From assembly GCA_964343305.1 (NCBI GenBank), contig CAYFJO010000066.1, positions 1 to 34,884 on the forward strand: 34,884 nucleotides of DNA. Reading direction: 5' to 3'. A model generated the notes under the pieces. The model ran no database searches and was not told the DNA's origin. It saw nothing but the letters and a program-made list of their open reading frames with translations. Positions 14,633 through 21,811 of the stretch are shown here, in pieces (position 1 is the first letter of the stretch; each line of letters starts with the position of its first letter). The stretch comes from CAYFJO01 sp964343305. Its GTDB lineage: Bacteria; Planctomycetota; Planctomycetia; Pirellulales; Pirellulaceae. Both the position numbers and the translations under genes were made by a program.

Positions 14633-14889
14633 CGGAACAAGATTTTTTCGAACGCGTTGTTCAAGAAGTCATTCGCCGGCTGCGCGCGATGCAGCCTTCC
14701 AAAGTTTCCGAGACTTCGGAAGGGCCGAATCGTTCGAAAACAATCAACGATCGAGTTGTTACGTTGGCAGCACTCGGTCCGTTGAAGGACGTCGACAAAT
14801 TGGTCGTCCGCCGCGACGCCGTTGTCACTCCGTCCGTCCGTGACGAACTTCGCCAGCGAAAAATTCAACTCGAACGAGCAACCGCGTAA
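14629..14889 (+). CDS. pvmL: Small PV-BMC protein with an encapsulation-like helix
   Basis: 86-residue protein lying between two BMC-P genes, coupled to the upstream one by an ATGA overlap and three bases from the next start. Residues 3-20 (EQDFFERVVQEVIRRLRA) form an amphipathic helix much like those on PduL and the aldehyde dehydrogenase. A Ser/Lys/Asn-rich linker follows, then a compact segment ending VVTPSVRDELRQRKI. The TPxxRDxLR pattern recurs in several BMC-associated proteins from memory. No enzyme motif is visible. It is probably a conserved structural or scaffolding factor that bridges cargo and shell; its function is unknown to me. The symbol is by position in the PV locus. Confidence 0.8.
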   Translation: MTEQDFFERVVQEVIRRLRAMQPSKVSETSEGPNRSKTINDRVVTLAALGPLKDVDKLVVRRDAVVTPSVRDELRQRKIQLERATA

Positions 14890-14892
14890 ATC

Positions 14893-15189
14893 ATGAAAAT
14901 CGCAGAAGTCATCGGAACGGTCACCCTCAACCGCTGCCATCCCAGTTTTGATGGCGCGACGTTGAAGATTACCCTTCCTTTGTCTTTGGAAAACTTGACA
15001 GAGGGATCCGCGCCGGACACGGCCGACACTCGCGTCTGCTGGGACGAGCTTGGCGCGGGAATTGGCAGCAAGATCGCAGTCAGCGATGGAGCCGAAGCCG
15101 CCCAACCATTTCGACCACAATTGAAACCCGTCGACGCCTATGTGTCGGCGTTGCTAGATCACATCGACATCGTCACTAATGATGAATGA
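14893..15189 (+). CDS. pvmM: BMC-P pentameric shell protein 3 (EutN/CcmL family)
   Basis: Third EutN/CcmL-type vertex protein, 98 residues. It begins MKIAEVIGTVTLNRCHPSFD, has LKITLPLSLENL, the CWDELGAGIGSKIAVSDGAEAAQPF strand-turn-strand and a final YVSALLDHIDIV. A Thr/Ala/Asp-rich loop (TEGSAPDTADT) is inserted between strands, making it longer than the second copy. It follows the small helix protein by three bases. Its stop codon lies inside the next copy of the CAAATGACA repeat, so the last residues (VTNDE) are partly repeat-encoded. Confidence 0.93.
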   Translation: MKIAEVIGTVTLNRCHPSFDGATLKITLPLSLENLTEGSAPDTADTRVCWDELGAGIGSKIAVSDGAEAAQPFRPQLKPVDAYVSALLDHIDIVTNDE

Positions 15190-15207
15190 CCAATGACAAA
15201 GGACCAA
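15176..15207. repeat. CAAATGACA-family intergenic repeat, copy 3
   Basis: Short copy (ACTAATGATGAATGACCAAT, then GACAAAGGACCA) spanning the end of the third BMC-P gene and the gap before the aldolase gene. Its AAAGGA is the SD for ATG 15210. It closely parallels the end of the copy at 12418-12483 (GACAGAGGACCA), showing the same repeat edge reused as a ribosome-binding site. Confidence 0.65.
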
Positions 15208-15209
15208 AT

Positions 15210-16064
15210 ATGACCAACGTTTTTCAACTGAAGAAAGACATCTGTGAAATCGGCGACCGCATCTACAAGAAGGGTTTCGCCGCGGCAAACGACGGTAACA
15301 TCACCGTCCGCGTCAGCGAGAACGAAGTCCTGTGCACGCCGACGATGCACTGCAAAGGTTTTTTGAAGCCGGACGACATCGCCACTGTCGACATGACGGG
15401 CAAGCAAATTGCGGGCAACAAGAAACGCTCTAGCGAAGCCCTGCTGCACTTGGAAATCTACAAGCAGCGGCCGGACATCAAAAGCGTGGTGCATTGCCAT
15501 CCGCCTCACGCGTGTGCCTTCGCGGTGGCCCGCGAGCCGATCCCGCAGTGCGTTTTGCCTGAGGTCGAAGTATTCCTCGGCGATGTGCCCATCACCACTT
15601 ACGAGACACCCGGTGGCCAGGCGTTCGCCGACACGATCACTCCGTTCGTGGACAAAACGAACGTGATCGTCTTGGCCAATCATGGCACGGTCAGCTATGG
15701 CGAAAACGTCGAGCGTGCTTATTGGTGGACGGAGATTCTCGATGCGTATTGTCGGATTCTGTTGTTGTCCAAGCAGCTTGGCGGCGTCAATTATTTTACG
15801 GAAGAAAAAGAGCGCGAGTTGCTCAAACTGAAGCAAGACTGGGGCTGGTCGGATCCTCGGAACACCAAGGAATACGAAGACTGCGACATTTGTGCCAACG
15901 ATATATTTCGCCAAAGTTGGCAGGAGTCCGGCGTTTCGCGAAAGGCCTTCGACGCACCGCCGCCGATGTCCGTAAAGTCAAACGGCAACAGCGGCATGAA
16001 TGATCAGGAAGCACTGGTGAAGGCGATTACGGAGCGTGTGATGGCCGAGTTGGCGAAGAGTTAG
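15210..16064 (+). CDS. pvmN: Class II (zinc) aldolase with C-terminal encapsulation peptide
   Basis: FucA/RhaD-type class II aldolase, 284 residues, expected to split fuculose-1-phosphate or rhamnulose-1-phosphate into DHAP and lactaldehyde, delivering the aldehyde directly inside the shell. Active-site features: AANDGNITVR (phosphate binding), CTPTMHCKGF, catalytic Glu76 in SSEALLHLEIY, zinc ligands His95 and His97 in VVHCHPPH, and His158 in LANHGT. After a linker rich in Pro, Ser, Asn and Gly (about 245-262), residues 264-284 (MNDQEALVKAITERVMAELA) form a classic C-terminal encapsulation helix. It ends the operon. ATG 15210 is fixed by the AAAGGA before it. Confidence 0.95.
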   Translation: MTNVFQLKKDICEIGDRIYKKGFAAANDGNITVRVSENEVLCTPTMHCKGFLKPDDIATVDMTGKQIAGNKKRSSEALLHLEIYKQRPDIKSVVHCHPPHACAFAVAREPIPQCVLPEVEVFLGDVPITTYETPGGQAFADTITPFVDKTNVIVLANHGTVSYGENVERAYWWTEILDAYCRILLLSKQLGGVNYFTEEKERELLKLKQDWGWSDPRNTKEYEDCDICANDIFRQSWQESGVSRKAFDAPPPMSVKSNGNSGMNDQEALVKAITERVMAELAKS

Positions 16065-16111
16065 GTTGAAAACCGATTGTTGGAATACTGTCAACGTGGT
16101 AGAATACATGG

Positions 16112-16396
16112 ATGATTGCAAAACTTACCAGAGAATTGGCAGATGCCGTTGAAGCAAGCGAAGAAGGGGTGATTGACGCAGTCGGACCAGATGGAAAAAA
16201 GGAGTATTCGGTCGTGGATCGCGAGTTGTACCGACAAGCAATGGCTGCACTTCGCGAGCGACAGAGCCATGCCTCGATTGCTGAAGTAATCCGGCAAATG
16301 GAAGCCGGCGTAGGCTCATCGGTCGAAGATTCAGAAGCCCGCTCACGCGATAGACACGGTTTTCCACCTCGCCAAACTGCATGTAGTTCAATGTAA
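16112..16396 (+). CDS. Antitoxin-like protein of a type II toxin-antitoxin pair
   Basis: 94-residue protein resembling the small planctomycetal antitoxins that accompany ParE/RelE toxins. It opens IAKLTRELADAVEASEEGVI, has a DPxGKxY-like segment (GPDGKKEYSVVDRELYRQAM), a central helix ALRERQSHASIAEVIRQMEAG, and an HGFPPR end that in relatives lies near the C-terminus. The last seven residues (QTACSSM) run into the start of the toxin region. It sits 47 bases after the BMC operon and is presumably unrelated to it. Because the toxin is broken, this gene may now be an orphan. Confidence 0.65.
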   Translation: MIAKLTRELADAVEASEEGVIDAVGPDGKKEYSVVDRELYRQAMAALRERQSHASIAEVIRQMEAGVGSSVEDSEARSRDRHGFPPRQTACSSM

Positions 16397-16715
16397 TCGT
16401 CTATCCGCAAGCGGAAGAAGACATTACCGCAACACGCGGTGGTGGGCGGAACATCATTCTGCGACACAATCCCAAGTGTGGCACGAAGCAACTTACGATT
16501 CCATCTACAGTCTTGATACCTTTCCTGAATCTCACTCACTCGCTCCTGAAAACCCAGACTTTCCCTACGAGCTTCGAGAGTTGCCTTGTGGGCTTGGGCC
16601 ACGTCCCAGCTATCGAGTTCTGTTTACGATTCAAGGAGATAGAGTTCACGTCCTTGCCGTGCAGCGGGCGGCTCAGGATCGATTGTACCCGGATGATGTA
16701 ACCTTCGATGGTTGA
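16381..16715 (+). pseudogene. ParE/RelE-type toxin, disrupted
   Basis: Remnant of a ParE/RelE-superfamily toxin. From ATG 16381 the second codon is TAG; the same frame then reads FNVIVYPQAEEDITATR, a typical toxin N-terminus. At about 16435-16440 the frame shifts by one, and the other frame continues RWWAEHHSATQSQVWHEATY through PGLGPRPSYRVLFTIQGDRV-like sequence to the stop at 16715. Thus there is both a nonsense codon and a frameshift. A 79-residue C-terminal frame from GTG 16476 could still be translated but lacks the first helices. Sequencing error could explain one lesion, less easily two. Confidence 0.7.
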
Positions 16716-18180
16716 ATTAAATTCGAGCACCGTCGAAACAACTTGTCGACGACAGATTACCAAACGTAGAGCGATCGGATTTCGAATCGCTGCGATTCTA
16801 TTTGGGCTCCTTCCTCTTTTGTTGTGCGAGGTCGCTCTACGCATTGCGAATTGGACTCCAGCTAGTGAAGTTGAGGATCCATACATCGGATTCAGCTGTC
16901 GCTATCCGCTTTTCAAACTCAACAACGATCACGACCGATATCAAACGGCCGAATCACGCCTCGAATACTTTGTGAGCGATTCGTTTGGCGCAAAAAAAAG
17001 TGAAATCGAGTTTCGCATCTTTGTCCTCGGCGGCTCGACAGTGCAAGGGCGCCCGTATTCGATCGAAACGTCTTTTGCGACCTGGCTACGTCTGAGCCTC
17101 GGTGCGGCAGATCCAAATCGAATTTGGGAGGTTGTTAATTGTGGTGGCGTTTCTTACGCAAGCTACCGCCTCGTCCCGATTGTGTACGAAGTACTTCGGC
17201 ACGAACCCGATTTGATCATCCTTTACACGGGGCACAACGAGTTTCTGGAAAGTCGCACGTACGAACAAATCAGCACAACACCTCAAATCGTCCGCGACGC
17301 CCATGTCCTTGCATCGAATTCCAGGGCTTATTTGTTTTGTCGGAATTCGTGGATTGCAGCCAGCGCCAGTCACGGTTTGCCGGCGGAAGTCGACGCGCGA
17401 TTGGATTATGCGAGTGGCTTAGATAGCTACCACCGTGACAATCAGTGGCGGGACGCGGTGGCCGAGGACTTTCGCGCAAACTTACACCAAATCGTTCATG
17501 TGGCCGCAGCCGCGCAAATTCCGGTGGTGCTGGCAAATCCTGTTTGCAAATTGGGCGACAACGCGCCGTTTAAAACGGAGTTGCCAACGGCATGGAGCCG
17601 TAAAGAGCGAGAGGAGTTTACTCACCGGTGGACGCTGAGCAAACAACTAATTGCTTCCGACCCGAACAAAGCATGCAAATTGCTGGAAGAACTTTTGACT
17701 CGCGACCAACAGCACGCCGGCGTCGCGTTCGATCTTGCCGTGTGTCGAGAGAAGCTCGGTCAGTTTGAGGCAGCCAAAACGGCCTATCAATTGGCCAAGG
17801 ACTACGACGTTTGCCCACTGAGGATTCTTACGCCCATGCGAAAGGTGATCGAGGACGTTTCGCGATCTAGAGAACTCCATGTTGTTGACGTTCATGGTGC
17901 GATTTCCAAGCGCAGCAACCACGGCATCGTTGACGGGCAATGGATGATGGACCACGTCCATCCCACGATTGAGGGCCATCAATTGATCGCCGATTTGTTC
18001 ATGAACCAACTCATCAAGCAGGGCTTTGTATACCCGGCCGAAGGCTGGAAATCGGTACGCGACGCATCCTATCAAACGCACCTCGAATCGCTCAATTACG
18101 CATATTACGAGCGCGGACGGCAGCGATTGGAAGGATTGCGAACCTGGACAAAGGGCGAATCACACGTTCATGATGATTGA
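16708..18180 (+). CDS. Membrane-anchored SGNH/GDSL hydrolase
   Basis: 490-residue protein with one N-terminal membrane anchor (about residues 25-47) and an SGNH-hydrolase domain facing the periplasm. Catalytic blocks: FVLGGSTVQG (nucleophile Ser110), NCGGVSYASYR (block II Gly), YTGHNEFLE (block III Asn177) and MMDHVHPTIEGHQ near the C-terminus (Asp and His). Between blocks III and V, about residues 310-365 contain a TPR-like helical pair (LAVCREKLGQFEAAKTAYQLA). The family is found in planctomycetes and often linked to acyl-ester or polysaccharide O-acyl removal, but the substrate is unknown. The start overlaps the end of the toxin remnant by eight bases. Confidence 0.8.
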   Translation: MVELNSSTVETTCRRQITKRRAIGFRIAAILFGLLPLLLCEVALRIANWTPASEVEDPYIGFSCRYPLFKLNNDHDRYQTAESRLEYFVSDSFGAKKSEIEFRIFVLGGSTVQGRPYSIETSFATWLRLSLGAADPNRIWEVVNCGGVSYASYRLVPIVYEVLRHEPDLIILYTGHNEFLESRTYEQISTTPQIVRDAHVLASNSRAYLFCRNSWIAASASHGLPAEVDARLDYASGLDSYHRDNQWRDAVAEDFRANLHQIVHVAAAAQIPVVLANPVCKLGDNAPFKTELPTAWSRKEREEFTHRWTLSKQLIASDPNKACKLLEELLTRDQQHAGVAFDLAVCREKLGQFEAAKTAYQLAKDYDVCPLRILTPMRKVIEDVSRSRELHVVDVHGAISKRSNHGIVDGQWMMDHVHPTIEGHQLIADLFMNQLIKQGFVYPAEGWKSVRDASYQTHLESLNYAYYERGRQRLEGLRTWTKGESHVHDD

Positions 18181-18183
18181 ACC

Positions 18184-18217
18184 AGACTTCCGAAGTCTAA
18201 GAAGACTTCGGAAGTCT
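18184..18217. repeat. Palindromic repeat, AGACTTCCGAAGTCT family, copy 1
   Basis: A perfect 15-base inverted repeat: AGACTTCCGAAGTCT (18184-18198) and AGACTTCGGAAGTCT (18203-18217) separated by AAGA. Each arm is itself nearly self-complementary. It lies three bases after the SGNH hydrolase stop and could serve as a terminator-like stem. Related sequence is at 27490-27523 and, as a single arm, around 34798-34812. Confidence 0.75.
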
Positions 18218-18341
18218 AGACAGCCAAACACGTTGGGTGGCTGCACTTGACCCCCGATTCGCCCCGTTTTAGACTTCCTAGATTACACCTGTGTGGGGGC
18301 GCAGCTCCGGTGTGCGTGCAAAATCGAAAGGTGAAGATAGC

Positions 18342-19088
18342 GTGAAACGGGCCATCATCAGTGACATCCACAGCAATCTCGACGCCCTCGAGTGTGTGAT
18401 GGCCGATATCGAATCACAGGGGATCACCGAAATCGTTTGTCTGGGCGACGTCATCGGCTACGGCCCAAATCCTTGCGATTGCATCGATCGCATCATGCAG
18501 TGCGACGTTTGCATCCTAGGTAACCATGACCAAGGTGCGCTGTTCGACCCCGAAGGATTCAGCAGTGGTGCCGAACAAGCGATCTTCTGGACACGCAGCC
18601 AACTGGAACGCAACCACGATGGTGACAAGAACAAGAAACGCTGGGACTTTTTGTGCAAGATTCCGCGCACGCATCGGGACGGCCCGCACTTGTTCGTGCA
18701 TGGTTCGGCGCGTAGCCCGCTGAACGAATATGTCTTTCCGGAAGACATCTATAACACAAAGAAGATTGAAAAGCTGTTCAGCATGATCGAGCGTTATTGC
18801 TTTCAAGGACATACACACGTGCCGGGCGTGTTTACCGAGGACGGGCGTTTCTTGAGCCCACCGGAATTCAACTTTAAATACCCGCTTGGCGAACAGAAGG
18901 TCATGGTAAACGTCGGCAGCGTCGGCCAGCCACGCGACAGTGACAACCGTTCCTGTTACGTCATCTTAGAAGACAACAACATCGAGTTTCGACGTGTCGA
19001 ATATCCGTTCGATCAAACTGCCCAAAAGATCTATGCGGTCCCGGAACTCGATAATTTCTTGGGCGATCGCTTGCGAGAAGGGCGATAG
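18342..19088 (+). CDS. Calcineurin-like metallophosphoesterase
   Basis: Cytoplasmic metallophosphoesterase of 248 residues with all five metal-binding blocks: SDIHSNLDALE (Asp8, His10), LGDVIGYGPNP (Asp36), LGNHDQGA (Asn61, His62), LFVHGS and GHTHVPG. The sequence resembles the YfcE/MJ0936 group of small phosphodiesterases. The substrate is not predictable. GTG 18342 is the start because AAGGTGA lies at proper distance; codons upstream are not domain-like. It precedes yidC by about 170 bases in the same direction. Confidence 0.88.
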   Translation: MKRAIISDIHSNLDALECVMADIESQGITEIVCLGDVIGYGPNPCDCIDRIMQCDVCILGNHDQGALFDPEGFSSGAEQAIFWTRSQLERNHDGDKNKKRWDFLCKIPRTHRDGPHLFVHGSARSPLNEYVFPEDIYNTKKIEKLFSMIERYCFQGHTHVPGVFTEDGRFLSPPEFNFKYPLGEQKVMVNVGSVGQPRDSDNRSCYVILEDNNIEFRRVEYPFDQTAQKIYAVPELDNFLGDRLREGR

Positions 19089-19261
19089 GATTTGTGGACC
19101 GAGAAAGGCCGCATTCACAAGATTGGCGACTTTCGCCAGAATACACTACCAGTGTGCCTGTGGCACTGCCCACCTCTGAGACGCCACACGAACTTGAAGA
19201 TCGCGAAAAGATTCCTGCTGTCGCGAACAAACATAACCATTACCTAAGGCTTTAAGCTCCT

Positions 19262-21784
19262 GTGGACAAACGATTCTTTTCGTTCATGATCGTGATGATT
19301 CTCGTCACGATGATCTATATCAACATCTACACGGCCCTCTTCCCGCCTCCCAAGCGTCCGCCCAAGCCGGCGATCGATGATCAGATCGTACAAGATGACA
19401 CGGACGACGGTTCGAACGATGGTAAAGGTGATGATTCGGCAGATGACACTGGTGACGACACAGCGGGTGACGACAATGCGGGCGACGACACCGCCATCGG
19501 TCCCGATTCGGATGACGAAGAAAAGGCGAAATCCGAGCCGCGGCGTTTTGTCAGCATCGGTTCGCTCGATCCCGATAGCCCTTATCGATTCCTGGCCATT
19601 TTCGACAGCAAAGGTGGGAATCTATGGTCATTGGAGTTAAACGAGCTGAAGAAAAACGGCAAGCTGCGCTATCGCGATCTGATTGATCCAAGTGGTTACT
19701 TGGGGCGATTGGCTCTGTCAAACGAATCGGATGGTGGCTGTCGAATCAACGTGAACGTCAAGTCCAGCGACGGCACGCCTGCGTCCCAGGCCAAGCCAAC
19801 TGCCAGCACCAGCGAGCCTGGTCTACGTCAAGACGACGTGATTCTAAAACTGAACGGCACGAAACTCACAGACAAAGACCATTTGCAGACCTTAGTGAGT
19901 AAGACCAGGCCCGGTGAAGAGGTCGCATTGCTCGTTGACCGCAATGGCAAGGAAATTCGTTTTTCCGCCGAGTTGACATCTCACCCGCTGCCGATCATCC
20001 GGCCCGAGGGATTCAGCGTCGAATCACTGGACATCAAGAGTCGTGCCAAGTACGACCCTGATGGCAACGGTGTGATTGACTATGCAGGATCCCTGTTGCT
20101 GACATTGGGTGAATGGAAGGGAACGAACTGGAAGGCATTTGGTCTCAACGCCGATTCGCTTCCCGCGATGCATACCGAAAACTGGCAGTTGGTGGCTGAC
20201 GAAAACGACGCCGATGTCGTTGAATTCCGCTTCGAATTGGGCCAAGACCTGTTGAATGCCAGCAAGTCCAGCAAGGTTGAAGTCGTCAAGCGGTTTCGTC
20301 TAGCCGAAACACCAAAGGACGAGCAGGACAACCGGTTCGCCAAGTCTTATCATTTGGATTTCGATTTCGAAATCAAAAACATCGGCAAGCGATCGAAGGA
20401 TATTGCCTATCAACTGGACGGGCCGCGCGGATTGCCGCTCGAAGGCTGGTGGTATCAAAACAAAGTTGGTCCCGCGTGGGGAGCCGCCGGCGCGCGGGAC
20501 GTCGCTTGGACATCCAAAGGCAGCGGATTCAACCTTTGGAGGTGTCCAGCTGTTGTCAGCTATGTCGTCAACGAGAAGCCATTCCAAAATCATTTTTTTC
20601 AGGAACCCAAAAGCGAAACTGTCGAAAACCGCACGCTGACGTACGTCGGCAACGACACACAATATTTCGCCGTGTTACTCAAGCCGAACGTCCTTGCGGA
20701 CTCGAAGTCGGGCCCGCAGAGTTTTATGTACAGGATGGGGTACGCCTATCCCGTTGGTGCGATCGCGAAGAAAGACGTCGGCGTCAAATCGAAACGCATC
20801 GATACTTCGTTTGCCTTGGTCAGCGATTCCTGTAAGCTCGCACCGGGCGACACTTGGAAGCAGTCGTTCACCGTCTTTGCGGGAGCAAAAGAACCGGAAC
20901 TCTTGGCAGAATACGGTGTGCAGGAAGTGACCTATTACGGTTGGTTCGGGTTCGTCTCGAAGCCCTTGGTGGGGCTGCTGCACATTTTCTACGCCATCAT
21001 TGGCAACTACGGTTTGGCGATCATCTTTCTGACCGTGCTTGTCAGGTTGTGCATGATGCCGATCAGTCGCAAGGCGGCGTTGAACGCTCAGATGATGCAG
21101 GCTCTCGCGCCCGAGATTAAGAAGATCGCCGACAAGTACAAGAACGAAATGCAAAAGCGGCACGATGCCCAGCAAGCGTTGTTCCGCAAATACAACTACA
21201 ACCCGTTGGGCGGCTGTGGGCTGATGTTCCTCCAGTTGCCAGTTTTCATTGGGCTTTATCGTGGATTGTCTGTCGACATTTCGCTGCGCGACAAGGCGTT
21301 GATCCCAGGACTCAATTGGTGCTCGAATCTCGCCGGGCCGGACCAATTGCTTTATTGGAAAGACTGGATGCCCGGTTTCCTGGCCAGCGAAACGGGTTGG
21401 CTGGGACCGTACTTCAACATCCTGCCGGTGATCACGATCGTGTTATTCATCGTCCAGCAGAAAATGTTCGCGCCGCCGCCGACAGACGAACAGCAAGCAA
21501 TGACGCAAAAGATGATGAACTTCATGATGATCTTCATCGGTGTTATGTTCTTCAAAGTCCCCAGCGGCTTGTGCATTTATTTTATCACGTCCAGCATCTG
21601 GGGAATCGTCGAGCGAACGATGATTCCGAAGCCGGAACTCCCGGACCACATGAAGCCGGGCGGCAGCGGATCGTCGAAGGATCCGGCACGCGCGAGTCAA
21701 CCCAGTCCCAAGCCTTCTTCCAACGGCGCGGGAAATAAGAAGAAATCGAATCGCAAGAAGAAGCGATCGAAAGGCCGTAAGTAG
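19262..21784 (+). CDS. yidC: Membrane protein insertase YidC with PDZ-like insertion
   Basis: YidC/Oxa1 insertase, 840 residues, much longer than the roughly 550 of E. coli. The N-terminal anchor (5-25) is followed by an extremely acidic stretch (about 40-90, mostly Asp, Gly and Thr). A segment at about 165-240 reads like a PDZ domain: EPGLRQDDVILKLNGTKL followed by TRPGEEVALLVDRNGKEI. Then come the periplasmic beta-super-sandwich (about 245-540) and the Oxa1 core (from YYGWFGFVSKPLVGLL, about 558) with the functional Arg in LTVLVRLCMMPISRK and the coiled cytoplasmic hairpin. The C-terminal tail is strongly basic (KKKSNRKKKRSKGRK), suited to ribosome binding. GTG 19262 gives the family-typical MDKRFF start. 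mnmE follows, a conserved pairing. Confidence 0.95.
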   Translation: MDKRFFSFMIVMILVTMIYINIYTALFPPPKRPPKPAIDDQIVQDDTDDGSNDGKGDDSADDTGDDTAGDDNAGDDTAIGPDSDDEEKAKSEPRRFVSIGSLDPDSPYRFLAIFDSKGGNLWSLELNELKKNGKLRYRDLIDPSGYLGRLALSNESDGGCRINVNVKSSDGTPASQAKPTASTSEPGLRQDDVILKLNGTKLTDKDHLQTLVSKTRPGEEVALLVDRNGKEIRFSAELTSHPLPIIRPEGFSVESLDIKSRAKYDPDGNGVIDYAGSLLLTLGEWKGTNWKAFGLNADSLPAMHTENWQLVADENDADVVEFRFELGQDLLNASKSSKVEVVKRFRLAETPKDEQDNRFAKSYHLDFDFEIKNIGKRSKDIAYQLDGPRGLPLEGWWYQNKVGPAWGAAGARDVAWTSKGSGFNLWRCPAVVSYVVNEKPFQNHFFQEPKSETVENRTLTYVGNDTQYFAVLLKPNVLADSKSGPQSFMYRMGYAYPVGAIAKKDVGVKSKRIDTSFALVSDSCKLAPGDTWKQSFTVFAGAKEPELLAEYGVQEVTYYGWFGFVSKPLVGLLHIFYAIIGNYGLAIIFLTVLVRLCMMPISRKAALNAQMMQALAPEIKKIADKYKNEMQKRHDAQQALFRKYNYNPLGGCGLMFLQLPVFIGLYRGLSVDISLRDKALIPGLNWCSNLAGPDQLLYWKDWMPGFLASETGWLGPYFNILPVITIVLFIVQQKMFAPPPTDEQQAMTQKMMNFMMIFIGVMFFKVPSGLCIYFITSSIWGIVERTMIPKPELPDHMKPGGSGSSKDPARASQPSPKPSSNGAGNKKKSNRKKKRSKGRK

Positions 21785-21811
21785 GGATTGCGGAATGCGA
21801 AATCCACTCCC

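Noticed and set aside
20675..21346. 223-codon minus-strand frame within yidC
   Set aside because: Antisense shadow; Gln/His/Arg-rich composition, no domain.
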